From Salana multivorans (GTDB lineage Bacteria > Actinomycetota > Actinomycetes > Actinomycetales > Beutenbergiaceae): a DNA stretch of 64,000 nucleotides. A model generated the notes under the pieces. That model was not told where the DNA came from, searched no databases, and saw only the letters and a list, made by a program, of their open reading frames with translations. The stretch covers positions 868,001-932,000 of the forward strand of contig NZ_RKHQ01000001.1 of NCBI RefSeq assembly GCF_003751805.1, written 5' to 3'. The translations under genes were made by a program, and so were the position numbers. Position 1 is the first letter of the stretch, and every line of letters begins with the position of its first letter. Positions 20,808 to 28,964 of the stretch are shown piece after piece.

Positions 20808-23800
20808 GTGCCCATCCTCCCGTCGGCGGGGTTGTCGACGATCTCGTCGATCACGACGCCGCCGAGCATCTTCGCGACGAGCGCGACGCCCATCATGGCG
20901 CCTCCGGCCGCGACGTCGACGGAGCCCGCGATCTCGGCGTCCAGCGCGTCGTCGTCCTCCCACGGCTCCGGCCCGGCCGAGGGGGTGCCACCGGTGCGCT
21001 CCGACGTCCGGTGGTCGGTGGCGTGGTCGACGCGGGCCCGCTGCCGGGCCGCGAGGTCGATGACGGGCGGAAGCTGACCGCCCGCACCACCGGTGGACGC
21101 AGCGGAGCCTGCACCCACCTGATCGCCGGCGGCACCTCCCGCCGCGGGAGCGGTCGCGGACCGCTGGGCGCCGACGCGACCGGCGCCAGCCCCCGGTCCG
21201 CCGGGACCAGCCGGACGACCCGGCGTACCGGCCGCCGTCGCATCCTGCCCGCCGCGGGCGGCCGCGGGGACGCCGGCCCCGGCGCCGCTCGCGGCAGACC
21301 CACCGCGCGCGGCACCCGTCGTGGGCTCGAACGGGTCGGATTCCTCCCAGGGCGCGGGGGGCTCGTGGTCGAACGACGGCTCCGGCGGGAGCGGGATGTC
21401 GTCCTCGTCCCGGCGCTGAGCCGTCGAATGAGCGTCACCGCGATCGTCGTCGCGGGGCTGGGGACGGGCGGCTCGGGACGGCCCGGCTCCAGCCGCGGCC
21501 CCGCGGGTCGGTGCGTCGCTCCGCGCTCCGCTCGCCTGGTCGGCCTCGGGCTCTGCCCGCGGCGGCAGCGGCGTGCCCTCCCAGTCGGCGAGCGCGCGCG
21601 CCACCGCCTCCGAGCGGGGCTCGACGCGCGGCGCCGCGGGCGCGGTCTCCTCCACCGCCGCGACCGCCGCAACCGTCGGGGAACGATCGAGGTCGTCGGA
21701 CGCGGCCGGGGACGCCACGGAGGCAGGCCGCGCGGAGGCCGGTTCGTCCTCCCCCGCGGTCGCGGTCGCCTCGGCCCGGGGGTCGCCGTCGCGATCGGCG
21801 GGTCGCGCGGCGGGACGGGTCGCGGCCGAGCCGCCTCCCGGCCCCCGACCTCCACCGGTCGCGCCGGCCCCGGCGGAGCCGCTCGGCCCGCCGGCGTCTG
21901 GCCCGCCACCCGGGCCACCGCCTGGTCCGCCACCCGGGCCACCGACGTCGACGACGACCGCGAGCCGCGCACCGACCGTCTCGTAGACGGCACGGGCGAC
22001 ATGGTCGGGACCGCCGCTGCCCGTGAAGGCGTTCGCCGGACCGGGGTGGTCGAACCGCAGCGTGAGGGTGTCCCCCGAGATGCCGGCCACCTGGGCGTTG
22101 TCCCGCACCGTCATCCAGGCGACGCGGCTGAACGTGCCGACGAGGTCGAGGACCTCGGGCCAGCGACGTCGCAGCTCGGTGCCGTCGAGACCGGCCGCGG
22201 GGTCGGCCGTCGGGGTCGCCGCCGCGGGCGGCGTGGCCGGCGCCGGATCCTGGGTCGAGGCAGCCGAGGCCGCCCCCTGCGTCGGGGCGGACGGGGCGGG
22301 AGCGGCCGGAGTCGACGCGACGGCCGGGTCGTCCGTGGCTGGCGCGGGTGCGCCGGGGGCCGGCGCGCTCCGCGTGGACCGGCCACGGGATCCGTCGTCG
22401 TCCGGCCGGCCGGCACCTTGCCGCGAGGGAGCCGGTGCCCCGGGTCGCTCCGACGCGGGCGGCTCCGCGCGACCGGCGTCGCGCCGGTCTCCGGATGCCG
22501 CCGCGCTCGACGGCTCCTCGGCAGCGGGCGCACCGGGGCGACCGGGCTCCGGCCGCCGGCCCTCCTGCGCCGGCCGGCGGGGACCGGCACCGCCCGCGCG
22601 CCCCGCGTCGTCGTCATGATCGGAAGCCGGCGACGCGACCGGCGCCGGCGCGCTCGGCACAGACGCGCTCGGCACGGACGCGCTCGGCACGGACACGGCG
22701 GGCGCCGGGGCGCCGAAGGCCCCGAGCGTGACGAGACCGCGCGTCAGGACCAGCTCGAGCTGGAGGCGCGGCGAGGTCGCGCCGACCATCTCGGTGAGAC
22801 CGGTGTTGACGAGGTCGGCGAGCGCGGACAGCCGCTGCGGCCCGAGGGCGCGGGCCTGCGGACGCATGCGCTCCAGCTCGTCCGCCGGCAGGGCGCGGAG
22901 CACGGCGTCGGCGGCCTCGCCGCTGGCGGCGATGACGATGAGATCGCGCAGCCGGTCGAGCAGGTCCTCGACGAACCGGCGCGGGTCCTGCCCCGACTCG
23001 ACCACGTTCTCGACCACGCGGAAGACCCCGGCGCCGTCACCCGCCGCGAGGGCCGAGACGACGTCGTCGAGCAGCGAGGACGGCGTGAATCCGAGCAGCG
23101 CCGCGGCGAGGGCGTAGGGGACGCGTCCGTCCTCGGCACCGGCGAGGAGCTGGTCGAGCACGGACAGGGAGTCGCGGACCGACCCTCCCCCGGCGCGCAC
23201 GACGAGCGGCAGCACCCCCGCGTCGACCTCGATGCCCTCCTGCGTGCACAGACCGGCGAGGTAGTCGGTGAGGGTGGCCGGCGGGACGAGGCGGAAGGGG
23301 TAGTGGTGCGTGCGCGAGCGGATGGTGCCGATCACCTTGTCCGGCTCGGTGGTCGCGAAGACGAACTTCACGTGGGCCGGCGGCTCCTCGACGAGCTTGA
23401 GCAGGGCGTTGAAACCCTGCGGCGTGACCATGTGGGCCTCGTCGATGATGAAGACCTTGTACCGGTCGCGCGCGGGCGCGAACACGGCGCGCTCGCGCAG
23501 GTCGCGCGCGTCGTCGACGCCGCCGTGGCTCGCCGCGTCGATCTCGACGACGTCGAGGCTGCCCGGGCCGCCCGTCGCGAGCTCGACGCAGCTCTCGCAG
23601 ACGCCGCAGGGGGTGTCGGTCGGACCCTGGGCGCAGTTGAGGCAGCGGGCGAGGATGCGGGCCGAGGTCGTCTTGCCGCAACCGCGGGGGCCGGAGAAGA
23701 GATAGGCGTGCGTGGCGCGATCGGAGCGGAGCGCAGCCCGCAGCGGATCGGTCACGTGCTCCTGGCCGATGACGTCGGCGAAGGAGTCCGGACGGTACCG

Positions 23801-23821
23801 GCGGTACAGGGCTGTGGTCAC
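20804..23821 (-). CDS. dnaX: DNA polymerase III subunit gamma/tau
   Basis: 1005 aa. Clamp-loader ATPase. Residues 1-370 form the AAA+ and collar domains: [14 protein letters not shown] (Walker A), a zinc-binding CLNC...CGVCESC, IIDEAHM (Walker B), FATTEPDKV and TIRSR (arginine finger). The remaining 600 residues are an extremely Ala/Pro/Gly-rich linker, with VPSA repeats and a run of GGGP repeats, then a short conserved C-terminus. GTG start; TACCCT at 23829-23834 lies 7 nt upstream, so the mRNA may be leaderless. No frameshift site was identified. Confidence 0.96.
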   Translation of the reverse strand: MTTALYRRYRPDSFADVIGQEHVTDPLRAALRSDRATHAYLFSGPRGCGKTTSARILARCLNCAQGPTDTPCGVCESCVELATGGPGSLDVVEIDAASHGGVDDARDLRERAVFAPARDRYKVFIIDEAHMVTPQGFNALLKLVEEPPAHVKFVFATTEPDKVIGTIRSRTHHYPFRLVPPATLTDYLAGLCTQEGIEVDAGVLPLVVRAGGGSVRDSLSVLDQLLAGAEDGRVPYALAAALLGFTPSSLLDDVVSALAAGDGAGVFRVVENVVESGQDPRRFVEDLLDRLRDLIVIAASGEAADAVLRALPADELERMRPQARALGPQRLSALADLVNTGLTEMVGATSPRLQLELVLTRGLVTLGAFGAPAPAVSVPSASVPSASVPSAPAPVASPASDHDDDAGRAGGAGPRRPAQEGRRPEPGRPGAPAAEEPSSAAASGDRRDAGRAEPPASERPGAPAPSRQGAGRPDDDGSRGRSTRSAPAPGAPAPATDDPAVASTPAAPAPSAPTQGAASAASTQDPAPATPPAAATPTADPAAGLDGTELRRRWPEVLDLVGTFSRVAWMTVRDNAQVAGISGDTLTLRFDHPGPANAFTGSGGPDHVARAVYETVGARLAVVVDVGGPGGGPGGGPGGGPDAGGPSGSAGAGATGGGRGPGGGSAATRPAARPADRDGDPRAEATATAGEDEPASARPASVASPAASDDLDRSPTVAAVAAVEETAPAAPRVEPRSEAVARALADWEGTPLPPRAEPEADQASGARSDAPTRGAAAGAGPSRAARPQPRDDDRGDAHSTAQRRDEDDIPLPPEPSFDHEPPAPWEESDPFEPTTGAARGGSAASGAGAGVPAAARGGQDATAAGTPGRPAGPGGPGAGAGRVGAQRSATAPAAGGAAGDQVGAGSAASTGGAGGQLPPVIDLAARQRARVDHATDHRTSERTGGTPSAGPEPWEDDDALDAEIAGSVDVAAGGAMMGVALVAKMLGGVVIDEIVDNPADGRMGT
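22650..22694 (+). repeat. 15-bp tandem repeat within dnaX linker
   Basis: Three head-to-tail copies of GCGCTCGGCAC(A/G)GAC encoding the repeated Val-Pro-Ser-Ala-Ser unit of the DnaX linker. A second short repeat coding for GGGP lies at about 21904-21945. Both are likely to vary between strains. Confidence 0.8.
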
Positions 23822-23909
23822 GCGTCCCAGGGTAGACGGGGGCACCGACGTTTTGGCCGGGCGCTCACGAGGCTGTGGACGGACGGCACCGCGGACCGCC
23901 GGGTAGACG

Positions 23910-24003
23910 AGGACCCCCCGCACACCCATCAGAGCTCGCCTGCCCTTGCTACCTTCCGGTCCTGGGGGAGTTCAGCGAGATGACGCCGCACGGGGGGTCG
24001 GTC
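23910..24003 (-). ncRNA. ffs: Signal recognition particle RNA (4.5S-like, small bacterial type)
   Basis: The minus strand contains GGACCGGAAGGTAGCAAGGG, the conserved apical domain (GGAA tetraloop plus asymmetric internal loop) that binds Ffh. It is flanked by GACCCCCCGTGCGG at the 5' side and GTGTGCGGGGGGTCC at the 3' side, which pair to close a single long hairpin of about 95 nt. TAGACT at 24008-24013 with TGCACA 17 bp further upstream gives a promoter. The position beside dnaX-recR is common in actinobacteria. Ends are estimated to a few bases. Confidence 0.93.
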
Positions 24004-24007
24004 AACG

Positions 24008-24036
24008 AGTCTACCCGGCCCGCGCGGCGGTGTGCA
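24008..24036 (-). promoter_or_regulatory. SRP RNA promoter
   Basis: Minus-strand -35 TGCACA (24031-24036), 17-bp spacer and -10 TAGACT (24008-24013), just upstream of the RNA 5' end. Confidence 0.6.
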
Positions 24037-24068
24037 CGCGGGCGCCACCGCCACCGAGCGCCCGCCGA

Positions 24069-24098
24069 TTCGGGGATCGAGCGAGGTTCGGGTATCCT
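24069..24098 (+). promoter_or_regulatory. tRNA-Ser(GGA) promoter
   Basis: TTCGGG (24069-24074), 18-bp spacer and TATCCT (24093-24098), 10 nt before the tRNA. Confidence 0.5.
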
Positions 24099-24108
24099 CG
24101 TGCGGCCG

Positions 24109-24193
24109 GGAGGATTCGCCTAGTGGCCTATGGCGCACGCTTGGAAAGCGTGTTGGGTGCAAGCCCTCGGGGGTTCGAATCCCCCATCCTCCG
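24109..24193 (+). tRNA. tRNA-Ser (anticodon GGA)
   Basis: Class II tRNA of 85 nt. Acceptor stem GGAGGAT pairs with ATCCTCC, the anticodon loop CTTGGAAAG carries GGA, a long variable arm follows, and the T-arm reads GGGGGTTCGAATCCCCC. CCA is not encoded. It lies at the left edge of the accessory genes at 24252-27248, a common integration site, but no second copy of its 3' end was found in the window. Confidence 0.96.
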
Positions 24194-24251
24194 CCCAGCC
24201 CCTCGGGTCAGCTCGACCCTTCGGGTGACCTCGCCGCGAGGCAGGTGGCTC

Positions 24252-24581
24252 ATGAGCAACGACGTCCACGCCCCGTTTCCTGCCGCCATCCACCTCGACC
24301 TCGCCGCGATCGCACGAGCCTGCGAGCGCCACCACGTCGCCCGTCTGAGCCTGTTCGGCTCGGTGCTCACCGACCGGTTCGACCCGGACCGGAGCGACGT
24401 CGACCTCCTCGTCGAGTTCGCACCGAACGCGGAGCGCACGTTCCACGCACTCTTCGCGCTGCAGGATGAGCTCGAGCAGATCGTTGGCCGCCCCGTCGAC
24501 CTCGTCCAGGCCCGTAATCTCCGCAACCCCTACCTGATCAAGTCGATCACCAGCAGCGCGCGAGACCTGTATGCGGCCTGA
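24252..24581 (+). CDS. MntA-like nucleotidyltransferase (MNT antitoxin)
   Basis: 109 aa minimal nucleotidyltransferase. The active-site signature GSVLTDRFDPDRSDVDLLVEF (GSx(10)DxD) is intact. In characterised HepT-MntA pairs such a protein inactivates the HEPN toxin by adding AMP to a tyrosine. The HEPN gene starts 11 bp before this stop, so the pair is translationally coupled. ATG with GAGGCAGG upstream, directly after tRNA-Ser. Role as antitoxin is inferred from family and order. Confidence 0.8.
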   Translation: MSNDVHAPFPAAIHLDLAAIARACERHHVARLSLFGSVLTDRFDPDRSDVDLLVEFAPNAERTFHALFALQDELEQIVGRPVDLVQARNLRNPYLIKSITSSARDLYAA

Positions 24582-24915
24582 GACCCCCGCTCACCTCTGG
24601 GACGCACGCGAAGCCGCCCGGAAGGCACAGGCGCTCGGCAACGGCACCGACCAGGACTACCTCGACGACTGGGTCAAGCAGTCGGCGGCCGAACGGCAGC
24701 TGGAGATCATCGAGGAGGCCCTCGTCCGGGTTCGGCGCGACGATCCAGCAACGTTTCGCCGCGTCCCCGACGCGCGGCCGATCGTCGGCACCAGGAACGT
24801 GATCGCCCACCAGTACGACGTCGTCGACCACGTGCGTGTCCTCGCGCTGCTGCGGAACGACCTCCCAGCACTCATCGCGGTGCTGGACGAGCTCCTCGCC
24901 GACGCGACCGAGTAG
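24571..24915 (+). CDS. HEPN domain ribonuclease toxin (HepT/DUF86-like)
   Basis: 114 aa, all-helical DUF86 protein. Contains the HEPN RNase motif R-x4-H as GTRNVIAHQYDVVD (R and H around residues 73-78), with a tyrosine two residues after the His, the residue that is AMPylated in the Shewanella HepT-MntA system. Overlaps the MNT gene by 11 bp. Expected to cut RNA when released from its partner, serving plasmid or island stability or phage defence. No mutation of the motif is seen. Confidence 0.8.
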   Translation: MRPETPAHLWDAREAARKAQALGNGTDQDYLDDWVKQSAAERQLEIIEEALVRVRRDDPATFRRVPDARPIVGTRNVIAHQYDVVDHVRVLALLRNDLPALIAVLDELLADATE

Positions 24916-24943
24916 CCCCGGGGCACCTCAGTACGGTCTTCCC

Positions 24944-25348
24944 ATGAACTGGGCACTCGTCGCCGCGTTCGCCGGGTCGAGCATCGGCGCCGTCGCCGCC
25001 TTCCTGATCGCTCGGACCGACACCAACCGTCAGCTGGAGTACACGGAGCGTTTGCTGCGTCTCGCCAAGGAGGTGCCGGCCGACTGGCCCGGATCAACCG
25101 AGCTGACCGAGGCCGCCTACCGCCAGCTCGTCCTCACGCGACACCGCCTCCGACGCCGCAACGCGGCACCCGTGTGGTCCGCGATCGCCTGGGTGCTTGC
25201 GGCCGTTGCGGTCATTCTGGGCTTCGGCTTCCCGGGCCTCGTGTACACCTGGATCGGCCACGAGGCCGATCTCGGCCTTCGCATCGCCGCGACGTCCTTC
25301 GCGCTGCCGCTGCTCTACCTCGCGTGGCTCCAGCTCGACGACCTGTGA
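24944..25348 (+). CDS. Small three-helix membrane protein, function unknown
   Basis: 134 aa. One hydrophobic helix at residues about 4-23, an amphipathic cytosolic middle rich in Arg/Leu/Glu (LEYTERLLRLAKEV...RLRRRN), then two more membrane helices (about 76-104 and 113-130). Architecture resembles small effectors of nucleotide-linked stress or defence modules (SLATT-like), but I see no sequence signature that proves it. TACGGT at 24932-24937, 6 nt before ATG, gives a probable leaderless start independent of the HEPN pair. The stop abuts the macrodomain gene, which suggests joint function. Confidence 0.6.
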   Translation: MNWALVAAFAGSSIGAVAAFLIARTDTNRQLEYTERLLRLAKEVPADWPGSTELTEAAYRQLVLTRHRLRRRNAAPVWSAIAWVLAAVAVILGFGFPGLVYTWIGHEADLGLRIAATSFALPLLYLAWLQLDDL

Positions 25349-25353
25349 CCGCC

Positions 25354-25917
25354 ATGACTCGACTCACCGCGGTCCTCGGAGACCTCACGCATCAGAGGGT
25401 CGACGTCGTCGTCAACGCCGCGAGCAACCGCATGCGGGGAGGTGGCGGCGTCGACGGCGCGATCCACCGAGCCGGCGGCCCCGCCATCCTGCGCGACTGC
25501 ATCGCCCGGTTCCCGGACGGCATCGCGACGGGTGACGCGGGCTGGACCACCGCCGGCAATCTCCCCGCACGCTGGGTCGTCCACACCGTCGGCCCGAACT
25601 ACGCGGCCGGACAACGGGACCCCTCCCTCCTGCGGTCCTGCTATCGCCGCTCGCTCGCCGTGGCCGACTCGCTCGGGGCCACCACCGTCGCCTTCCCGCT
25701 CATCAGCTCCGGGATCTTCGCCTGGCCGCTCGCCGACGCGATCGAGATCGCCGTCGACACCATCGCGGCCACGCCGGCCACCGTCGACCACGTGATGATC
25801 GTGACGATCGACGACGCCACGCACCGCCGCGTCCACGCTCAGATCCTCCGCCGCTGCCCACCGTCGACGGAGGCCGGATCGGTCGGTGCCCTGCTCGACG
25901 ACCCGCCGACCCCGTGA
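25354..25917 (+). CDS. Macrodomain protein (ADP-ribose binding/hydrolase)
   Basis: 187 aa. Macro domain of the MacroD/YmdB type: VDVVVNAASNRMRGGGGVDGAIHRAGG contains the Asn of the substrate loop and the glycine-rich loop, PARWVVHTVGPNY follows, and the second loop reads FPLISSGIFAWP. Such proteins bind ADP-ribose and often remove it from proteins or hydrolyse O-acetyl-ADP-ribose. ATG 25354 or the GTG 25345 that overlaps the membrane gene stop could start translation. In the same frame, open sequence continues for 80 codons beyond the stop (see the next entry). Confidence 0.88.
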   Translation: MTRLTAVLGDLTHQRVDVVVNAASNRMRGGGGVDGAIHRAGGPAILRDCIARFPDGIATGDAGWTTAGNLPARWVVHTVGPNYAAGQRDPSLLRSCYRRSLAVADSLGATTVAFPLISSGIFAWPLADAIEIAVDTIAATPATVDHVMIVTIDDATHRRVHAQILRRCPPSTEAGSVGALLDDPPTP

Positions 25918-26222
25918 GGACTACGCGGCGGCCCCTACCTCTGGCACAAGCTGCGCGGTCGCCTCGCGCACACCCCGTTGCCGACCGACGCGGACGACCT
26001 GAGTGCCCTACTGACGGGCACCGCCGAGGACGTGCTCGGCGTCTCCCTCGCTGACGCGGACGGTCCCGTCCACCTCCCCGAGTTCGACCCCGGGCACGGG
26101 ATGTCCGCGGGACCCGACGTGGTGGCGTCGCACCGGCATCCCGACGCCTCTGGACCGCCACGCGGCGGCGATCGACGGACGCGACCGACCCGCGGGGTCC
26201 TCGCGGTCGTCCCCGTCCGCGC
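25918..26222 (+). pseudogene. Degraded coding remnant between macrodomain and HNH genes
   Basis: No intact gene, but clear coding character. In frame with the macrodomain stop the translation reads GGPYLWHKLRGRLAHTPLPT and continues through FDPGHGMSAGPDV; near 26125-26135 a shift of one base continues as WRRTGIPTPLDRHAAAIDGR. Third positions stay G/C-rich in each segment. This looks like the 3' part of a larger gene with a frameshift and no start. I do not recognise the family with certainty. Confidence 0.4.
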
Positions 26223-27248
26223 CTACCGCACGACCAGCGATCGACCGGCCAGGTCGTCCCGTAGCGCCTTGGACGCCCAGCGTTCGCGCGAGGCGTCCGC
26301 GTGGGCATCGAGCAGTTCGAGCCGCGGCAGTCGGTCGCGCGGAACGGTAAGCGCTCGCCCGTCCAGCCAGCCCAGGCCCGGGTACCTCTCGACCAACGGT
26401 GGTGCGACCTGGCTCTGCAGCGAGTCCGGATCGATCGTCAGGAGCATGGCGTCGAACAGCCCGTGCACGTCCTTACGCAAGAGCAGGCCACCGTTCGCCT
26501 CATGCACGGGCCGCGTCGCGTAAGAGTAGAGGTGCGCGGCGTCGAGCGCCTCCCGCGGCTGCACTCCCGTGACAGCGCACACCTCGCCGTACCGGGTCAG
26601 CAGTCTGTCGCGGAACTGGTCCTGGAACCGACGGACCCGTGTGCGCGTCTCGGCGAACCCGCCGTGCCTGCTCCACTCCCCGGGCTCGCCGATCTCAACG
26701 GCAATCCCCGTCGCCACGCCCTGGTGCAGGTCGATGTAGGGCACCGCCGAAACTGGATCGAGCCGTCGGATCGCGTTCTGCTGATCGGCGGAGGCATAGA
26801 CGTCCTTCAAGCCACGGACCGGCGCCTGCGCCGCAAACGTCGTCCAGCTCGATCCGTAGTGCGCCTCGAACATGGTGACCGGCACGGTCACCGGGACCGG
26901 CTCGTCAAACTCCTCGCCGCAGTTGGAACAGCGGTAGCGCGGGAGCCGCGTCAGCCGCTCCGTCCATCGGGAGGTAAGTTCGCATCGCGGGCACGCTCCG
27001 GCGTTCTTCTTCTCGGCCCACGACTCCACACGCTCCACGACGCCCCACCCGTAGACGGCGCGTTCGTCCCTCAGCACGAGGACGTCCCCCTCGGCCACCT
27101 GCCGCGAGTTGGGAACCCGCGAGTCGTAGTCGTAGTGCTCGCCGACGACGTCCCCGTAGAGATTCCCAAGCGGGTTGCTGAACTCACGCGTGAAGCAGCT
27201 CCAGAACGACCGGCGACCGGAGCCGGGGTCGGTCGCTCGCGGAGCCAT
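26223..27248 (-). CDS. HNH endonuclease with zinc ribbon
   Basis: 341 aa. The N-terminal 90 residues resemble a small beta-rich reader-like region (VLVLRDERAVYGWGVVERVE); a CPRC...CSNC zinc ribbon lies at about residues 90-117; the C-terminal domain is HNH_2: VCAVTGVQPREALDAAHLYSYATRPVHEANGGLLLRKDVHGLFD, with the conserved His residues and Asn. Typical of predicted restriction or defence nucleases. The local base composition is visibly less GC-rich than neighbours, suggesting transfer. Antisense to and downstream of the macrodomain genes; right edge of the accessory stretch. Confidence 0.8.
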   Translation of the reverse strand: MAPRATDPGSGRRSFWSCFTREFSNPLGNLYGDVVGEHYDYDSRVPNSRQVAEGDVLVLRDERAVYGWGVVERVESWAEKKNAGACPRCELTSRWTERLTRLPRYRCSNCGEEFDEPVPVTVPVTMFEAHYGSSWTTFAAQAPVRGLKDVYASADQQNAIRRLDPVSAVPYIDLHQGVATGIAVEIGEPGEWSRHGGFAETRTRVRRFQDQFRDRLLTRYGEVCAVTGVQPREALDAAHLYSYATRPVHEANGGLLLRKDVHGLFDAMLLTIDPDSLQSQVAPPLVERYPGLGWLDGRALTVPRDRLPRLELLDAHADASRERWASKALRDDLAGRSLVVR

Positions 27249-27306
27249 GGATAGAGCTCACCACATGCGACCGTGATTCGGCGACCGAGCCGCGGCGATC
27301 ACCCGC

Positions 27307-28179
27307 CTACGCCCGCCGGACCCGCGACGACCGCGCACGCGCGAGCACCCACCGCGTCAGCACGCCGCGCCGCGGGCCGACCAGGTAGACGAGCGCGAAC
27401 ACCACCCCCTGCGCGAGCACGATGGTGGCCCCCGACGCCGTGTCGAGGTAGTAGCTCGCGTACAGCCCCACGACGGCACACCCTGCGGCCACGACCGGCG
27501 CGATGACGAGCATCCGCCCGAACCGGTCGGTGAGCAGGTACGCGGTCGCGCCCGGGATGATGAGCATCGCGACGACGAGCACCACCCCGACCGCCTGGAG
27601 CGCGACCACCGACGTGAGCGCCAGCAGTCCCAGCAGCGTCGCGCCGAGCAGCCGCGGGTTGAGCCCGATCGTGTGCGCGTGCGTCGGGTCGAACGCGTAC
27701 AGCGTGAGGTCCCGGCGCTTGACCAGGACGACGACGAGCACGACCGCGCCGAGCGCCACGACCTGGACGAGGTCCGCGCGCGAGACGCCGAGCAGGTTCC
27801 CGAAGATGATGTGCGCCAGGTCCGTCTGCGACGGGATCACCGAGATCAGCACGAGCCCGAGGGCGAACAGCGTCGTGAAGACGATCCCGATCGCCGCGTC
27901 CTCCTTGACCCTGCTCGTGTCGCGGACGACGCCGATCAGCGCGACGGCGAGGAACCCGAACACCACCGCCCCCAGCGCGAACGGCAGACCGAACGCGTAG
28001 GCGATGACGACGCCGGGCAGCACGGCGTGCGACACCGCGTCGCCCATGAGCGACCAGCCGATGAGGACGAGCCAGCACGACAGCAGCGCGCACACCACGG
28101 ACGCGACGAGCGCCGTGAGGAGCGCGCGGCTCATGAACTCGTACGCGAGCGGCTCCAGCAGGAGGTCGACGACGTTCAT
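27307..28179 (-). CDS. Metal ABC transporter permease (Mn/Zn type)
   Basis: 290 aa membrane component of a Mn/Zn/Fe importer (ABC-3 family), with eight to nine hydrophobic helices. Landmarks: LIGWSLMGDAVSHAVLPGVV near the N-terminus and AMLIIPGATAYLLT in the C-terminal half. Its ATG overlaps the ATPase stop (ATGA). Last gene of the operon binding protein-ATPase-permease. Confidence 0.93.
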   Translation of the reverse strand: MNVVDLLLEPLAYEFMSRALLTALVASVVCALLSCWLVLIGWSLMGDAVSHAVLPGVVIAYAFGLPFALGAVVFGFLAVALIGVVRDTSRVKEDAAIGIVFTTLFALGLVLISVIPSQTDLAHIIFGNLLGVSRADLVQVVALGAVVLVVVLVKRRDLTLYAFDPTHAHTIGLNPRLLGATLLGLLALTSVVALQAVGVVLVVAMLIIPGATAYLLTDRFGRMLVIAPVVAAGCAVVGLYASYYLDTASGATIVLAQGVVFALVYLVGPRRGVLTRWVLARARSSRVRRA

Positions 28180-28964
28180 CGCGCCTCCCCCGCGCCCTCG
28201 CGTCGCGCCATCGGGTCGAGCCCGAACGCCTCCGCCAGCCGCTCCGGCGTGAGCACGTCGGCCGGTCGGCCGTGCGCGAGGACGCGCCGCATGAGGAGGA
28301 CGGCCTCGTCGGCGAGGTCGGGCAGCGCGTGCAGGTCGTGCGTGGCGACGAGGATCGTGCGACCGTCCCCCGCCAGCTCCCGCAGGAGGCCGGTGATCGT
28401 CGCCTCGGACACCTTGTCGACCCCGGCGAACGGCTCGTCCAGCAGCATCACCGACGCCTCCTGGGCGATCCCGCGCGCGACGAACGTCCGCTTGCGCTGC
28501 CCGCCCGAGAGCCGCCCGATCTGCCGGTCCGCGAGCTCGCGCAGCCCGACCCGGTCGAGCGCGGCCTCGACGACGGCGCGGTCGGCGGCCCGGGGCCGGC
28601 GGGTCGGACCAAGGCGTCCGTACCGGCCGGTCATGACGACGTCACGCACCGACAGCGGGAACGCCCAGTCGACCGCCTCGCTCTGCGGGACGTAGGCGAC
28701 CCGGCCCGACCGGCGAGCCCGGGCCGGGTCCTCGTCGCCGATCCGCACCGTGCCCGAGTCCGGCCGGATCGTCCCGACGATGGTCTTGAGCAGCGTCGAC
28801 TTCCCCGAGCCGTTCATCCCGACGAGCCCGCAGACGACCCCGGCCGCGAGCACGAGGTCCGCGCGGTCCAGGGCGAGGACGTCGCCGTAGCTGACCGTCA
28901 CGCCCTCGACGCGGACGACGGGCTCGCCCGGGAGCCCGCCCGCGGACCGGTCCGGCGCACTCAC
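28176..28964 (-). CDS. Metal ABC transporter ATP-binding protein
   Basis: 262 aa ATPase of the Mn/Zn importer. Walker A GMNGSGKST, PQSEAVDWAFPLSVRDVV (the distinctive Q-loop region of Mn/Zn-type ATPases), LSGGQRKR, LLDEPFAGVD and the switch His in VATHDLH. The GTG overlaps the binding-protein stop (GTGA). Confidence 0.94.
   Translation of the reverse strand: MSAPDRSAGGLPGEPVVRVEGVTVSYGDVLALDRADLVLAAGVVCGLVGMNGSGKSTLLKTIVGTIRPDSGTVRIGDEDPARARRSGRVAYVPQSEAVDWAFPLSVRDVVMTGRYGRLGPTRRPRAADRAVVEAALDRVGLRELADRQIGRLSGGQRKRTFVARGIAQEASVMLLDEPFAGVDKVSEATITGLLRELAGDGRTILVATHDLHALPDLADEAVLLMRRVLAHGRPADVLTPERLAEAFGLDPMARREGAGEAR

Noticed and set aside
24170-27300. Attachment-site duplicate of the tRNA-Ser 3' end
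   Set aside because: I looked for a second copy of the T-arm and acceptor sequence (GGTTCGAATCCCCC) to the right and found none, nor an integrase.
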